DNA of 64,000 nucleotides from Polycyclovorans sp964425915 (GCA_964425915.1 CAYROO010000001.1:575838-639837); one strand, 5' to 3'. Shown: positions 32,609-41,856, counted from the stretch's first letter. The notes: generated by a model from the letters alone, not told the origin. Numbers and translations are program-made.

Positions 32609-35389
32609 ATGTTGCATTCTCTTCGCGTCCTCGGCACCGCCACCGCACTGTGCGGTCTGACCGCCTGCGCGGCCGGCTTCACCGGTCACCGTACCGAACC
32701 CGTCAAGCCGTCGGCACTGCCACCGCTGCCCGAGGTCTCACTCGCCTACAGCAAGCATAGCCTTCCCAACGGCCTGACGCTGATCGTGCATGAGGATCGC
32801 AAGGCGCCGCTGGTGGCGGTGAATGTCTGGTACCACGTCGGCAGCAAGGACGAGCGCCCGGGGCGCACCGGCTTCGCGCACCTGTTCGAGCACCTCATGT
32901 ACAAGGGCACCGCGCATTTCGACGGCGACCCGTTCAAGCTGCTGGAACCCATCGGCGCCACCAAGATGAATGGCACCACCTGGTACGACCGCACCAACTA
33001 TTTCCAGAACGTGCCGAAGGGCGCGCTGGATCTGGCACTGTGGCTGGAGTCGGAACGGATGGGGCACCTGTTGCCGGCGCTGACGCAGGCGAAGCTGGAA
33101 GAGGAGCGCGGGGTCGTTCTCAATGAAAAACGTCAGGGCGAAAACCAACCCTACGGACAAGTGTGGGAAGTGATCGCCGAGCGCACCTGGCCCGAAGGCC
33201 ATCCCTATTCCTGGACCACCATCGGCTCCGAGGCCGATCTCAACGCCGCCACGCTGGCGGATGTCCGCGAGTGGTTCGAAACACACTACGGCGCCGCCAA
33301 CGCCACCGTGGTGATTGCCGGCGACGTCGACACCGAGGACGTGGTGGCACGGGTTAAGCACTACTTTGGCGACATCCCCGCCGGCCCGCCGCAGTCGCGC
33401 GCGGAGGCCTGGGTGGCGCCACGCCAGGGCGAAAGCCGGCACCTGATGCAGGACCGCGTGCCGCAGACCCGGCAGATGCAGGTGTGGAACGTGCCGGGCT
33501 ATTGCGAAGCCGACCATACCTTGTTGCAACTCGCCGCCGGCCTGATCGCAGGCGGCAAGAACACGCGCCTCTACGATCGCCTGGTTCACGACGAACAGAG
33601 CGCCACACGCGCCAGTGCCTACCTGCTGCCCACCGAGATCGCGGCACAGTTTGTGATCGATCTGATGGTCCGCCCCGGGGGTGATACAGCCGCTGTGGAA
33701 GCCAGTGCCCGCGCCGCGCTCGGCCGCTTTCTGGAAGAAGGCCCGACGACGGCGGAACTGGAACGCGCACGAACCGAAATCTTTGCCGGCGCGGTGCGCG
33801 CGCTGGAGCGCATCGATGGCTATCGCGGCAAGGCGGCGATGCTGGCCCAGGCCTCGGTCTACTGTGACGACCCCGGGCATGTCGACACCTGGCTGACGCG
33901 CATCCGCGAGGCAACGCCGGAATCGGTGCGCGAGGTAGCGCGTCGCTGGCTATCCGATGGCCGCTTCGTCCTCACCGTTGAGCCGTTCGCCGAGGGTGAG
34001 GTCGCTGCAGAAGGGGCCGACCGCAGTGCCCCGCCCCCGGTGGCACCCGCGGATCCCCTGGCGTTGCCGACGCTGGAACATTTCACGCTCAACAACGGCA
34101 TTCGGGTGGCCCTGGCAGCCCGCGATGCCGCGCCGGTGGTGCAGTTCACCCTGCTGTTCGACGGCGGGGTGGCAGCCGACCACCGACAAGCCCCCGGCAC
34201 CGCCGGACTCACGCTGGATCTGCTCGACGAAGGGGCCGGCGAACGCGACGCGCTGGAACTGGCAGCGGAGGCCAGCCGGCTCGGGGCCGAGCTCGGCACC
34301 GGCGCCAATCTGGATCTCGCCTTCGTGACCCTCAATGCCCTCAGCTCGCGACTGGACCCCAGCCTGGCGTTGCTCGCCGATGTGGTGCAGCGCCCGCGCA
34401 TGGACGCCGCCGACTTCGAGCGCTTGCGGGCCCGCGTGCAGGCCGCCATCGCCCAGGACCTCAGCAATCCCGCCAGCCTCGCCAACCGGGCCTATGCCGC
34501 ACCGCTGTTCGGCGCCGACCACCCCTATGCAATGTCGGGCATCGGCCGTGGCACACCGGAATCGATTGCCGCGATGACCCTGGATGATCTCCATCAGTAC
34601 CAGCGCCACTGGCTGCGGCCCGACAACGCCCAGTTGCTGGTGGTCGGTGATACCGACCGCCAAACGCTGGAGCCGCTGCTCAACCGCCACCTCGGAGGAT
34701 GGACCCCGCCGTCCGAGCCGTTGCCGTCGCTGCCCATACCGCCGGTATCACCACCACCGGCGCAGGTCTTGCTGCTGGATCGACCGCAGGCGCCGCAGTC
34801 GTATCTGCTGGCCGCGCGGCTGGCGCCAGCGCTGACCGACCCACAGGCGATCGCGCTGCAGGTGGCCAACCAGGCGCTTGGCGGTTCCTTCTCTGCGCGG
34901 CTCAACACTCGGCTCCGGGTCGAGAAGAACTGGAGCTATGGCGCCTACGCAGGTCTGCGTAACAGCGCCGGACAGCGGGCCTGGGTGGCCACCGCACCGG
35001 TGCAGGCCGACAAGACTGTGGAGGCGCTGCAAGAGATGGTGGCCGTGCTCGACGGCCCACGCGCAGGACAGCCGCTGAGCGCCGAGGAGGTCCAGTTCGC
35101 CCGCGACAGCCTCACGCGCGGCCTGCCCGGGGACAACGAAACCACGAGTGAAATTGCCAACTCGCTGCTGTTCCCGCTGGCCTACGACGTGGCCGAGGAC
35201 TATTGGAATCGCTACGTGCCACAGGTGCAGTCGGTCAGTGTCGACGCTGCCGCCGCCGCGGAAGCGCAGCTGGTGCCGATTCGCGATGCGGTGTTCGTGA
35301 TCGTCGGCGACCTTGCCACCATCGAACAGCCAATTCGCGACGCCGCGGCGGCGCTGGGCCTCGGCACCGTACGGGTGGCGGCGCCGTGA
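32609..35389 (+). CDS. M16-family zinc metalloprotease lipoprotein (two fused domains)
   Basis: Periplasmic insulinase-like peptidase of 926 residues. A signal peptide with lipobox (LCGLTAC) begins the protein. The first M16 domain has the inverted zinc motif HLFEH (His91, Glu94, His95) and the distal Glu in EEERGVVLNEKR. The second half (from about residue 490, TLEHFTLNNGIRVAL) repeats the fold without HxxEH, as in pitrilysin-type pairs. ATG 32594 is an alternative start. Exact substrates are unknown; relatives degrade small peptides. The start codon is divergent from ampD. Confidence 0.9.
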   Translation: MLHSLRVLGTATALCGLTACAAGFTGHRTEPVKPSALPPLPEVSLAYSKHSLPNGLTLIVHEDRKAPLVAVNVWYHVGSKDERPGRTGFAHLFEHLMYKGTAHFDGDPFKLLEPIGATKMNGTTWYDRTNYFQNVPKGALDLALWLESERMGHLLPALTQAKLEEERGVVLNEKRQGENQPYGQVWEVIAERTWPEGHPYSWTTIGSEADLNAATLADVREWFETHYGAANATVVIAGDVDTEDVVARVKHYFGDIPAGPPQSRAEAWVAPRQGESRHLMQDRVPQTRQMQVWNVPGYCEADHTLLQLAAGLIAGGKNTRLYDRLVHDEQSATRASAYLLPTEIAAQFVIDLMVRPGGDTAAVEASARAALGRFLEEGPTTAELERARTEIFAGAVRALERIDGYRGKAAMLAQASVYCDDPGHVDTWLTRIREATPESVREVARRWLSDGRFVLTVEPFAEGEVAAEGADRSAPPPVAPADPLALPTLEHFTLNNGIRVALAARDAAPVVQFTLLFDGGVAADHRQAPGTAGLTLDLLDEGAGERDALELAAEASRLGAELGTGANLDLAFVTLNALSSRLDPSLALLADVVQRPRMDAADFERLRARVQAAIAQDLSNPASLANRAYAAPLFGADHPYAMSGIGRGTPESIAAMTLDDLHQYQRHWLRPDNAQLLVVGDTDRQTLEPLLNRHLGGWTPPSEPLPSLPIPPVSPPPAQVLLLDRPQAPQSYLLAARLAPALTDPQAIALQVANQALGGSFSARLNTRLRVEKNWSYGAYAGLRNSAGQRAWVATAPVQADKTVEALQEMVAVLDGPRAGQPLSAEEVQFARDSLTRGLPGDNETTSEIANSLLFPLAYDVAEDYWNRYVPQVQSVSVDAAAAAEAQLVPIRDAVFVIVGDLATIEQPIRDAAAALGLGTVRVAAP

Positions 35390-35403
35390 GCGCCGCCGAT
35401 GCG

Positions 35404-35691
35404 CTACTCGATGCGACCCAGGGGCCGTACAAAGGTGTAGCGCGCGGGTTCCAGCACCAGCTTGCGGGCTGGCGTCTCGACGTCGAGCTGGATCGCCGCC
35501 AACGGCAGCTGGACCACGAAGAAGGCTGTACCCAGCACCGTACCGACCAGGCTCAGCGGCCGCACGATGACCAGATCGGCCACCATCGCGGCACCGGAGG
35601 GCGTGTCATCGAGTACCGCCGCGCCGCTGGCCTGCGCGAGCTGGGCCGACATCAGCAGGGTGAGCCCGGTGAGGGCGGAAATGAGTCGCAT
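35404..35691 (-). CDS. Small conserved membrane-associated protein of unknown function
   Basis: A 95-residue protein with an N-terminal signal peptide (LISALTGLTLLMSAQLAQA) and one further hydrophobic stretch (SLVGTVLGTAFFVVQLPLA), ending with EPARYTFVRPLGRIE. Similar short proteins with a final FxRPLG motif are frequent in Gammaproteobacteria and are sometimes loosely labelled multidrug transporters, with no evidence for transport. It stands alone, convergent with the M16 gene and divergent from the DUF2007 gene. Confidence 0.7.
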   Translation of the reverse strand: MRLISALTGLTLLMSAQLAQASGAAVLDDTPSGAAMVADLVIVRPLSLVGTVLGTAFFVVQLPLAAIQLDVETPARKLVLEPARYTFVRPLGRIE

Positions 35692-35750
35692 GCGCGGTCT
35701 CCGATCAAGATGGCCGCCAGCATAGTCCGCTGCTGTTGGATTTGCAGCCC

Positions 35751-36053
35751 GTGACCACGCTCTACCTCGCCGCCGACCCGCTGGAAGCGCATCTGCTGCG
35801 TGACTTTCTGGCGGAACGCGGCATCGAGGTGGATCTGCTGGATCTGCCCCTGTGGGGCGGCCGCGGCGAGCTCCCGGTGAACCTCTACCCGCGGGTGCGG
35901 CTGCGCAACCCCCGGCAGCAGGAGGCTGCGGTCGCGGCTTTGGCGGAGTGGACGCGGCGCGGCGGTACCGAGGAATGGCGCTGTCGCTGCGGCGAACCGG
36001 TGCCGGACAGTTTCGAGACCTGCTGGGCCTGCGGACAGGCCCGTCCGGCGTAA
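35751..36053 (+). CDS. DUF2007-family protein with C-terminal zinc ribbon
   Basis: A 100-residue protein. The N-terminal DUF2007 domain (TTLYLAADPLEAHLLRDFLAERGIEVDL to GELPVNLYPRVRL) is described as a putative signal-transducing PII-like fold. The tail has a zinc-ribbon pattern with four cysteines: WRCRCGEPVPDSFETCWACG. GTG 35751 is chosen because the family begins at this strand; TTG 35736 is also in frame. Convergent with gpsA, with a 4-base gap. Confidence 0.8.
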   Translation: MTTLYLAADPLEAHLLRDFLAERGIEVDLLDLPLWGGRGELPVNLYPRVRLRNPRQQEAAVAALAEWTRRGGTEEWRCRCGEPVPDSFETCWACGQARPA

Positions 36054-36057
36054 GCGG

Positions 36058-37071
36058 CTATTCCTGCTCGGCGCGGGCCGGGCGCGTTGCCAGCCGCCGC
36101 ACACCTTCCACCGGGGTGATTTCGCTGCGCAGAATGGCGGACACCGTCTCGGTGATCGGCATCTCCACCCCATGCACGCGCGCCAGGCGCAGCACCTCGG
36201 GTGCAGCCTTGATGCCCTCGACCACCTGCCGGATCTCGGCGATCGCTGCCTCCACACTGAGGCCTTTGGCCAGCAACAGGCCCATGCGGCGGTTGCGCGA
36301 TTGGTCGTCCGTGCAGGTGAGCACCAGATCGCCCATGCCGGCCAGCCCCATCAGGGTTTCCGGCCGCGCACCCAGGGCTTCTCCGAGGCGCATGATTTCG
36401 GCCAGACCGCGGGTGATCAGGGCAGCGCGGGTATTGGCGCCGAGTCCGAGGCCATCGGCAATGCCGACCCCGATCGCCATGACATTCTTGGCCGCGCCGC
36501 CAATCTCGACGCCGGGCAGGTCATCGGCGGTGTAGGCACGGAAACCGTCGCCATGCAGTTCCAGCGCCAACTTATCGGCAAAGTCGGCATGTTCGGAGGC
36601 GACCGTGACCGCGGTCGGTAAGCCCAGCCCCAGCTCCTTGGCGAAGGTCGGCCCGGAGATCACCGCCAGCGGCACGTCCGGGCCCAGCACATCCTCAATC
36701 ACCTGATGCACCAGACGCCCACTGCCGGGTTCGAGCCCCTTGCAGGCACAGGCCACACCCTGCCCGGGCCGAAGCAGGGGCTGCAGCTGTTCCAACATGC
36801 CGCGTAAGGCATGGCTGGGCGTGGCCACCAGCACATCGGCCGCCTGCGCAATCGCCTGGTCCAATGCGGCCAGCGCGGTCAGCTTCAAGGGAAAGGCGCA
36901 GCCCGGCAGGTAGCGGGCATTCTCGCGGGCCGATTGCATGGCCGCCATGGCCTCGGTATCCCGCCCCCAAAGCAGAGTTTCGCTGCCACGCCGCGCCAGG
37001 TGAATGGCCAGTGCGGTGCCGAAGGAGCCGGCGCCCAGCACCGCCATCGCGTGGCTTGGCATGCCCGCCAT
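36058..37071 (-). CDS. gpsA: NAD(P)H-dependent glycerol-3-phosphate dehydrogenase
   Basis: Reduces dihydroxyacetone phosphate to sn-glycerol-3-phosphate for phospholipid synthesis. The 337 residues show the Rossmann loop VLGAGSFGTALA, the VISGPTFAKELGLGLPTAVTVA segment, the catalytic-Lys region EIGGAAKNVMAIGVGIADGLGLG, and GLAGMGDLVLTCTDDQSRNRRMG. The ATG overlaps the TGA of secB. This yibN-grxC-secB-gpsA order is widely conserved in Gammaproteobacteria. Confidence 0.96.
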   Translation of the reverse strand: MAGMPSHAMAVLGAGSFGTALAIHLARRGSETLLWGRDTEAMAAMQSARENARYLPGCAFPLKLTALAALDQAIAQAADVLVATPSHALRGMLEQLQPLLRPGQGVACACKGLEPGSGRLVHQVIEDVLGPDVPLAVISGPTFAKELGLGLPTAVTVASEHADFADKLALELHGDGFRAYTADDLPGVEIGGAAKNVMAIGVGIADGLGLGANTRAALITRGLAEIMRLGEALGARPETLMGLAGMGDLVLTCTDDQSRNRRMGLLLAKGLSVEAAIAEIRQVVEGIKAAPEVLRLARVHGVEMPITETVSAILRSEITPVEGVRRLATRPARAEQE

Positions 37072-37598
37072 CAGTGGGTGGTGGCGGGTGTGTCCGCGGT
37101 TGCGGCTTCCGCCTGACGCTTGCGCTGATGCTCAAGGAACAGCGCCTCGAAATTGATCGGCTGCAGCAGCAGCTGCGGGAAGCCGGCACGCTGCACCAGA
37201 TCGGCAATGGTTTCGCGGGCAAAGGGGAAGATCAGGCCTGGGCAATAGCCCCCCAGGATGGCGGCCCGCTCACCGGCATTGTCGAAGCCCTTCACGGTGA
37301 AGATGCCGGCCTGATGCGCCTCCACCAGGAACGCCACATCCTCACCGAGCTTGGCGGTGACGGTGAGCACGATCTGAACCTGGAAGCTGTCCTGCTGCAG
37401 TTCGTCCACCTTGGTGTTGACCTGCACATCCACCTCGGGCCGCCAGGCACGGGTGAAGATCGCCGGGCCCTGGGGCACTTCGATGGAAGCGTCCTTGACA
37501 TAGATTTTCTGCAACAGCACCTGACGGCCCGCAGCGGCGGCCGGGTCGGCGCCGGCGGCAGGGTGGGGTCCGGGGTTGTGTTTGGGAGAATCGCTCAT
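37071..37598 (-). CDS. secB: Protein-export chaperone SecB
   Basis: Cytosolic tetrameric chaperone that keeps precursors unfolded for SecA. The 175-residue protein has VLLQKIYVKDASIEVPQGP near the start, then AGIFTVKGFDNAGERAAILGGYCPGLIFPFARETIADLVQRAGFPQLLLQPINFEALF, all family hallmarks. The first 24 residues are Pro/Ala-rich and somewhat longer than usual. It lies 3 nt after grxC and is coupled to gpsA. Confidence 0.96.
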   Translation of the reverse strand: MSDSPKHNPGPHPAAGADPAAAAGRQVLLQKIYVKDASIEVPQGPAIFTRAWRPEVDVQVNTKVDELQQDSFQVQIVLTVTAKLGEDVAFLVEAHQAGIFTVKGFDNAGERAAILGGYCPGLIFPFARETIADLVQRAGFPQLLLQPINFEALFLEHQRKRQAEAATADTPATTH

Positions 37599-37601
37599 GA
37601 A

Positions 37602-37862
37602 TTAAGAAGCCTTCTGAAGGAGTGGATCGAGGCCGCCGGCGCGCTCCAGCGCGGCCAGGTCATCGAAACCGCCGACATGGGTATCCCCGATGAAGATCTG
37701 CGGCACCGTGCGGCGCCCGGTACGCTGCATCATCTCGTCACGCCGCTGGGCGTCTTCGTCGATGCGGACTTCCTCGGGCGTGACCCCCTTGGTGGCCAGC
37801 AGACGCTTCGCCATCTGGCAGAACGGGCAGACCCGTGTGGTGTACATCAGGACCGGTTGCAT
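37602..37862 (-). CDS. grxC: Glutaredoxin 3 (Grx3-type)
   Basis: Small dithiol glutaredoxin of 86 residues. The active site is CPFC (Cys12, Cys15), rather than the common CPYC. Further markers are the TVPQIFIGDTHVGGFDDLAALERAGGLDPLL cis-Pro and glutathione-binding loop. It lies between the rhodanese and secB genes in the conserved operon. Confidence 0.95.
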   Translation of the reverse strand: MQPVLMYTTRVCPFCQMAKRLLATKGVTPEEVRIDEDAQRRDEMMQRTGRRTVPQIFIGDTHVGGFDDLAALERAGGLDPLLQKAS

Positions 37863-37871
37863 GGCAGTTCC

Positions 37872-38297
37872 CTATCGCGCCGTGATCGGCAGATTGGCGT
37901 TGAGCCAGCCGTTGATTCCCCCGCGCAGCGAGTAGACCTCTTGCAAGCCCGCCTTTTTCAGCTTCTGTGCGGCGGTCAGGCTGCTGCTGCCCAGCGCGCA
38001 GTAGATGATCACGGGACGAGCAGGATTCTTGCCAAGCCGGCTGATTTCACCGTCGAGCTTGGTCAGCGGCACGCTTTGGGCATGCAGCAGATGGCCTTTC
38101 TTGAAGTCACCGGCCGGGCGGACGTCGATCACCAACGGATCGCGATCATTGATCAATCGGACCGCCTCGGTCGCCGACAGGCGCTTGCCGGCGGTCAGTC
38201 CGCCATGCACCTCGTTCGCGATGAGCAGCAGGATGACCACCGCCAGCGCGGCGAACAGCAGGGGATGGTTGGCAACAAAGGTCAGGAACAGATCCAT
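37872..38297 (-). CDS. Membrane-anchored rhodanese-like protein (YibN family)
   Basis: A 141-residue protein with one N-terminal membrane helix (PLLFAALAVVILLLIANEV) and a rhodanese domain (DPLVIDVRPAGDFKKGHLLHAQSVPL). The active-site Cys lies in IIYCALGSSSLTAAQKL, so sulfur transfer is possible, but the loop is unusual because it lacks the common CxxGxR order. First gene of the yibN-grxC-secB-gpsA operon, divergent from envC across 39 bases. Confidence 0.9.
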   Translation of the reverse strand: MDLFLTFVANHPLLFAALAVVILLLIANEVHGGLTAGKRLSATEAVRLINDRDPLVIDVRPAGDFKKGHLLHAQSVPLTKLDGEISRLGKNPARPVIIYCALGSSSLTAAQKLKKAGLQEVYSLRGGINGWLNANLPITAR

Positions 38298-38336
38298 GGG
38301 CAGGGCAAGACAGCGGAGTCGTTATACGATTATCGC

Positions 38337-39485
38337 ATGATCCGTACCCTGCTCCTGGCCCTGTGTGCCGTGTTCGCCCTGCCGGGCTGGGCACAGGATG
38401 CCCGGAAAATTGCGGAAACCGAGCGCCAGCTGGCGGCGGTGCAAGCGCGCATCGAGGCCGTCAACAAAGAGATCCGTAATGATCGCCGACGCCAGGACCG
38501 CCTGCAGCACGAGGTTCAACAGGTCGAGCAGGAAATCGCCGACGCCGAGCGCGCGCTGGCCCGGCTTGACCGCAGGCTGAACGAGCAGGCTGAGGCGGTG
38601 CGCGCCGCACAGGTCGCGCAGACCGCCGCCGCGGCGCGGGTGCAGGCCCAACAGGCCGCGCTGGGCGACACCCTGCGCATGGCCCACCGCATGGGCGACA
38701 GCGCGCAAACACGGCTGCTGCTCAATCAGGACGATGCGCAAACCCTGTCCCGGGTGATGCACTTCTTCGGCTATCTCAACCGCGCGCAGGCAGACCGCAT
38801 CGCCATGCTGCGTAGCGAGGTGGAAACCCTGCGCCAGCGCGAGGCCGACCTGAGCCGTGCGCGCGAGGCGCTCGCGGCCTCACGTGCCGAGCAGGCGGAC
38901 ACCGTGGCCAGCCTCGACCGGCGAAAAACCGAGCGTCAGAGCGCGGTGAGCGAACTTGAGGCGCGCCTCGGTGACCAGGGCGCCACGCTCAAGCAGCTGC
39001 AGCGCGACGAGGCGGCGGTCCAGAAGTTGCTCGACTCACTGACCAACATCCTCGCTGACATCCCACTGAAGCCCCCTGGCAAGGCGAAACCCTTCGCGCA
39101 GTCACGGGGGCAGTTGATTGCGCCAGTGCAGGGTCGTGTACTGGCCCGTTTCGGCCAGACCAAGAGCGGCACCCAGCTGCGCTGGAAGGGTCAGTGGCTG
39201 GCGGCCCCCAAAGGCACTGCGGTACGCGCTGCCGCGGCCGGCCGGGTGGCCTACGTCGGCTGGATGCATCGCTACGGGCTGATGGTCATTCTGGAACACG
39301 ACGGCGGCTACTACACCCTTTACGGACACGCCGATGCGGCCGACGTCAAACTGGGCCAGTGGGTGGACGCGGGCAGCCGGATTGCCCGCGCAGGCACCAG
39401 CGGCGGGCATCGCGACAGCGGCATCTACTTTGAGATTCGCAAGGGTCGCAGCGCCATCGACCCGCGCCCCTGGCTGGCGCGCTGA
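38337..39485 (+). CDS. envC: Murein hydrolase activator EnvC
   Basis: Periplasmic divisome factor that switches on the amidases AmiA/AmiB at the septum. The 382-residue protein has a signal peptide ending GWA (about residue 18), a long Gln/Arg/Ala coiled coil (about 20-250), and a C-terminal LytM (M23) domain (GQLIAPVQGRVLARFGQ, YGLMVILEHDGGYYTLYGHAD, GTSGGHRDSGIYFEIRKG). EnvC-type LytM domains are catalytically inactive. Here the second metal-type residue pattern HxH is also missing. The reading frame is open far upstream, but that part is antisense to the secB operon and is not real. Confidence 0.93.
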   Translation: MIRTLLLALCAVFALPGWAQDARKIAETERQLAAVQARIEAVNKEIRNDRRRQDRLQHEVQQVEQEIADAERALARLDRRLNEQAEAVRAAQVAQTAAAARVQAQQAALGDTLRMAHRMGDSAQTRLLLNQDDAQTLSRVMHFFGYLNRAQADRIAMLRSEVETLRQREADLSRAREALAASRAEQADTVASLDRRKTERQSAVSELEARLGDQGATLKQLQRDEAAVQKLLDSLTNILADIPLKPPGKAKPFAQSRGQLIAPVQGRVLARFGQTKSGTQLRWKGQWLAAPKGTAVRAAAAGRVAYVGWMHRYGLMVILEHDGGYYTLYGHADAADVKLGQWVDAGSRIARAGTSGGHRDSGIYFEIRKGRSAIDPRPWLAR

Positions 39486-39575
39486 AACGGGACAGACGGC
39501 CCGCCCCGGCGACCCTGTGCTATCGTCGCCGCACCGGGCGCCGACCCGGCATTCCATGTTTATCGGACCCTCGTC

Positions 39576-41429
39576 ATGTCCCTGATTTCCCGTACCTCGC
39601 TGGCCCTGGCCGCGGGTGTTCTGCTTGGCACCGGCCTGTCGCTGACCCACGGCGTGCTGGCTGACCGCGGCAACGCGGCTGCCGACAGCCTGCCGCTGCA
39701 GGACCTGCAGACCTTTGTCGAAATCCTCAACCGGGTGAAAACCGAGTACGTCGAAGAGGTGGACGACAAGACCCTGCTGGAAAACGCGGTACGCGGCATG
39801 CTCACCGGGCTCGATCCGCACTCCGCCTTTCTCGATGCCGACGAGTTCAAGGACATGGGGATCGCCACCAGCGGCAAGTTCGGTGGGCTTGGCATCGAAG
39901 TCCAGATGTACAACGGCTTTGTCCGCGTCGTGTCCCCGATTGACGAGACCCCGGCCGCCCGCGCCGGTGTGCAGCCCGGTGATCTGATCGTCAAGATCGA
40001 CGACAAGCCGGTGAAGGGCATGGAACTGTCAGAGGCCGTCGACCTGATGCGGGGCGAACCCGGCACCAAGATCAAGCTGGTGATCGCCCGCGAGAACGTA
40101 CCGCAGCCGGTCAACCTGGAACTCACCCGTGACATTATCCGCGTCACCAGCGTACGCGGGCGCCTGCTGGCGCCCAAGCTCGGCTACCTGCGCATCAGCA
40201 GTTTCACCACCGAAACCGGTCGCTCGCTGAAGCAGCAGTTCGACAAGCTCAGCAAGGACGCCGAAGGCGGTGCCCTCGACGGCCTGGTGCTGGACCTGCG
40301 CAACAACCCGGGTGGCGTGCTCGATGCTGCGGTCGACGTCTCCGACGCCTTCCTCAACAGTGGCGCGGTGGTCTCCATCCGCGGGCGCGACAAGGCCAGC
40401 GGGCGCGAATTCCGTGCCGAGAAGGGTGATCTGCTCAACGGCGCCCCCATCGTGGTGATGATCAACGCCGGCTCGGCCAGTGCCTCGGAAATTGTTGCTG
40501 GCGCCCTGCAGGACCAGCGGCGCGGGATCATTGTCGGCACCAAGAGCTTCGGCAAGGGCTCGGTGCAGACCATCATGCCGCTGACCGACGCCTCGGCCAT
40601 CAAGCTGACCACCGCACGCTACTACACCCCGTCTGGGCGGAGCATTCAGGCCGATGGCATCGAACCGGACGTGACCATTCGTCCGTTGACGGTGTCCGAT
40701 GACCGTGAAGAGGGCTTCGAGCCGATCACGGAGGCCGACCTTCGCGGCAGCCTCAAGAACGAGAACGGCGACAACGGCAAGTCGAAGTCCGAGTTCATCG
40801 AGGAAGAGACGCTGGCCGAGAAGGACTACGCCCTCTATGAAGCCCTGAATCTGCTCAAGGGCCTGGTGGTGTCGCGCCGGGAACGGCGCGACGCTGGCCT
40901 ACCACTCGATCAGGGCGGCGCCCCAGGTCATGCCGCCGCCGACCGCTTCCAGCAGCACGCGCTGACCGCGCTGGATACGCCCGTCGCGTACCGCGGCGTC
41001 CAGCGCCAGCGGCACCGATGCCGCGGAGGTGTTGCCCTGGTGCTCCAGCGCCACCACCACGCGCTCGCGCGGCAGCCCCAGCTTGTCGGCGGTGGCCAGG
41101 ATGATGCGTTCGTTGGCCTGGTGCGGCACCAGCCAGTCGATATCGTTGCCCTGCAGGCCGTTGGCCTCCAGCGCCTCGCGGCACACGGACTCCAGCGCGC
41201 GCACGGCAAACCGGAACACCGCCTGCCCATCCATGTGTACCACCGCGTGGGTCTGCATCTGCCCTTCGGTAAGATGGCCGGGCACCTGCAGAATGTGTGC
41301 CTGGGTGCCATCGGCGTGGAGGTGGGTCGAACGGATTCCCGGGGTGTCGCTGCGCCCCAGCACCACGGCACCTGCGCCATCCCCGAACAGCACGCAGGTG
41401 CGGCGGTCGCTCCAGTCGAGCAGACGTGA
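39576..41429 (+). CDS. ctpA: S41-family C-terminal processing peptidase with antisense read-through tail
   Basis: Periplasmic serine protease. Residues 1-430 hold everything expected: a signal/anchor (TSLALAAGVLLGTGLSL), a PDZ domain (FGGLGIEVQM to MRGEPGTKIKLV), and a peptidase core with the catalytic Ser in AGSASASEIVAGAL and the Lys in TKSFGKGSVQT. The family normally ends near YEALNLLKGL, codons ending about 40866. Here no stop occurs in frame until 41429, so about 185 residues of low-complexity His/Gln/Arg sequence are added, antisense to the FabH-like gene. Either the stop has been lost or a base error hides it. Confidence 0.88.
   Translation: MSLISRTSLALAAGVLLGTGLSLTHGVLADRGNAAADSLPLQDLQTFVEILNRVKTEYVEEVDDKTLLENAVRGMLTGLDPHSAFLDADEFKDMGIATSGKFGGLGIEVQMYNGFVRVVSPIDETPAARAGVQPGDLIVKIDDKPVKGMELSEAVDLMRGEPGTKIKLVIARENVPQPVNLELTRDIIRVTSVRGRLLAPKLGYLRISSFTTETGRSLKQQFDKLSKDAEGGALDGLVLDLRNNPGGVLDAAVDVSDAFLNSGAVVSIRGRDKASGREFRAEKGDLLNGAPIVVMINAGSASASEIVAGALQDQRRGIIVGTKSFGKGSVQTIMPLTDASAIKLTTARYYTPSGRSIQADGIEPDVTIRPLTVSDDREEGFEPITEADLRGSLKNENGDNGKSKSEFIEEETLAEKDYALYEALNLLKGLVVSRRERRDAGLPLDQGGAPGHAAADRFQQHALTALDTPVAYRGVQRQRHRCRGGVALVLQRHHHALARQPQLVGGGQDDAFVGLVRHQPVDIVALQAVGLQRLAAHGLQRAHGKPEHRLPIHVYHRVGLHLPFGKMAGHLQNVCLGAIGVEVGRTDSRGVAAPQHHGTCAIPEQHAGAAVAPVEQT
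40871..40892. other. Hairpin between the ctpA core and the FabH-like gene end
   Basis: GTCGCGCC pairs perfectly with GGCGCGAC around GGGAAC, 6 nt outside the FabH-like stop codon and just after the conserved end of ctpA. It may be the remnant of a shared convergent terminator. There is no T-run on either side. Confidence 0.5.
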
Positions 41430-41855
41430 GAACACCTCGGCGCCGACCACCAGCGCATGCCGCGCCTGCCCGCTGGCGACAAACTTGTCGGCGATCGACA
41501 GGGCATAGAGGAAGCCGGTACAGACCGCCTGTACGTCAAAAGCCGCGCCCGCTGCCCCGAGGCGGGCCTGAAGCAGGCAGGCGCTGGAGGGAAACACCAT
41601 ATCCGGCGTGGTGGTGGCAAACACGATGAGGTCGATATCAGCGGCCGCCAACCCAGCCGCTTCCAGCGCCCGCTCCGCCGCCACGGCGGCCAGATCGACC
41701 GTACCCTCTCCGGGGGCGGCAACATGGCGGGAGCGGATTCCGGTGCGCGAGAAAATCCACTCGTCGGAGGTGTCGATCCGCGCCTGCAACTCGGTGTTGT
41801 GTACCTGCCGGGCGGGCAGATAACTCCCCGTTCCGAGCACCCGCGACCAGCTCAT
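40899..41855 (-). CDS. 3-oxoacyl-ACP synthase III (FabH-like)
   Basis: Condensing enzyme of 318 residues. The catalytic triad is intact: Cys112 (QAVCTGFLYAL), His245 (PHQANERI) and Asn275 (EHQGNTSAAS). DTSDEWIFSRTGIRSRH and the C-terminal GGGMTWGAALI match FabH. It is not next to plsX/fabD/acpP, the usual fab cluster, but begins 1 nt after ubiB in the ubiE-ubiJ-ubiB operon. It may therefore be the housekeeping FabH in a moved position or a specialised paralogue. The first 531 bases of its reading frame lie opposite the ctpA extension. Confidence 0.9.
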   Translation of the reverse strand: MSWSRVLGTGSYLPARQVHNTELQARIDTSDEWIFSRTGIRSRHVAAPGEGTVDLAAVAAERALEAAGLAAADIDLIVFATTTPDMVFPSSACLLQARLGAAGAAFDVQAVCTGFLYALSIADKFVASGQARHALVVGAEVFSRLLDWSDRRTCVLFGDGAGAVVLGRSDTPGIRSTHLHADGTQAHILQVPGHLTEGQMQTHAVVHMDGQAVFRFAVRALESVCREALEANGLQGNDIDWLVPHQANERIILATADKLGLPRERVVVALEHQGNTSAASVPLALDAAVRDGRIQRGQRVLLEAVGGGMTWGAALIEW

Positions 41856-41856
41856 C

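Noticed and set aside
36864..38336. A long N-terminal extension of EnvC
   Set aside because: The frame is antisense to gpsA, secB, grxC and the rhodanese gene; EnvC has a proper signal peptide at 38337.
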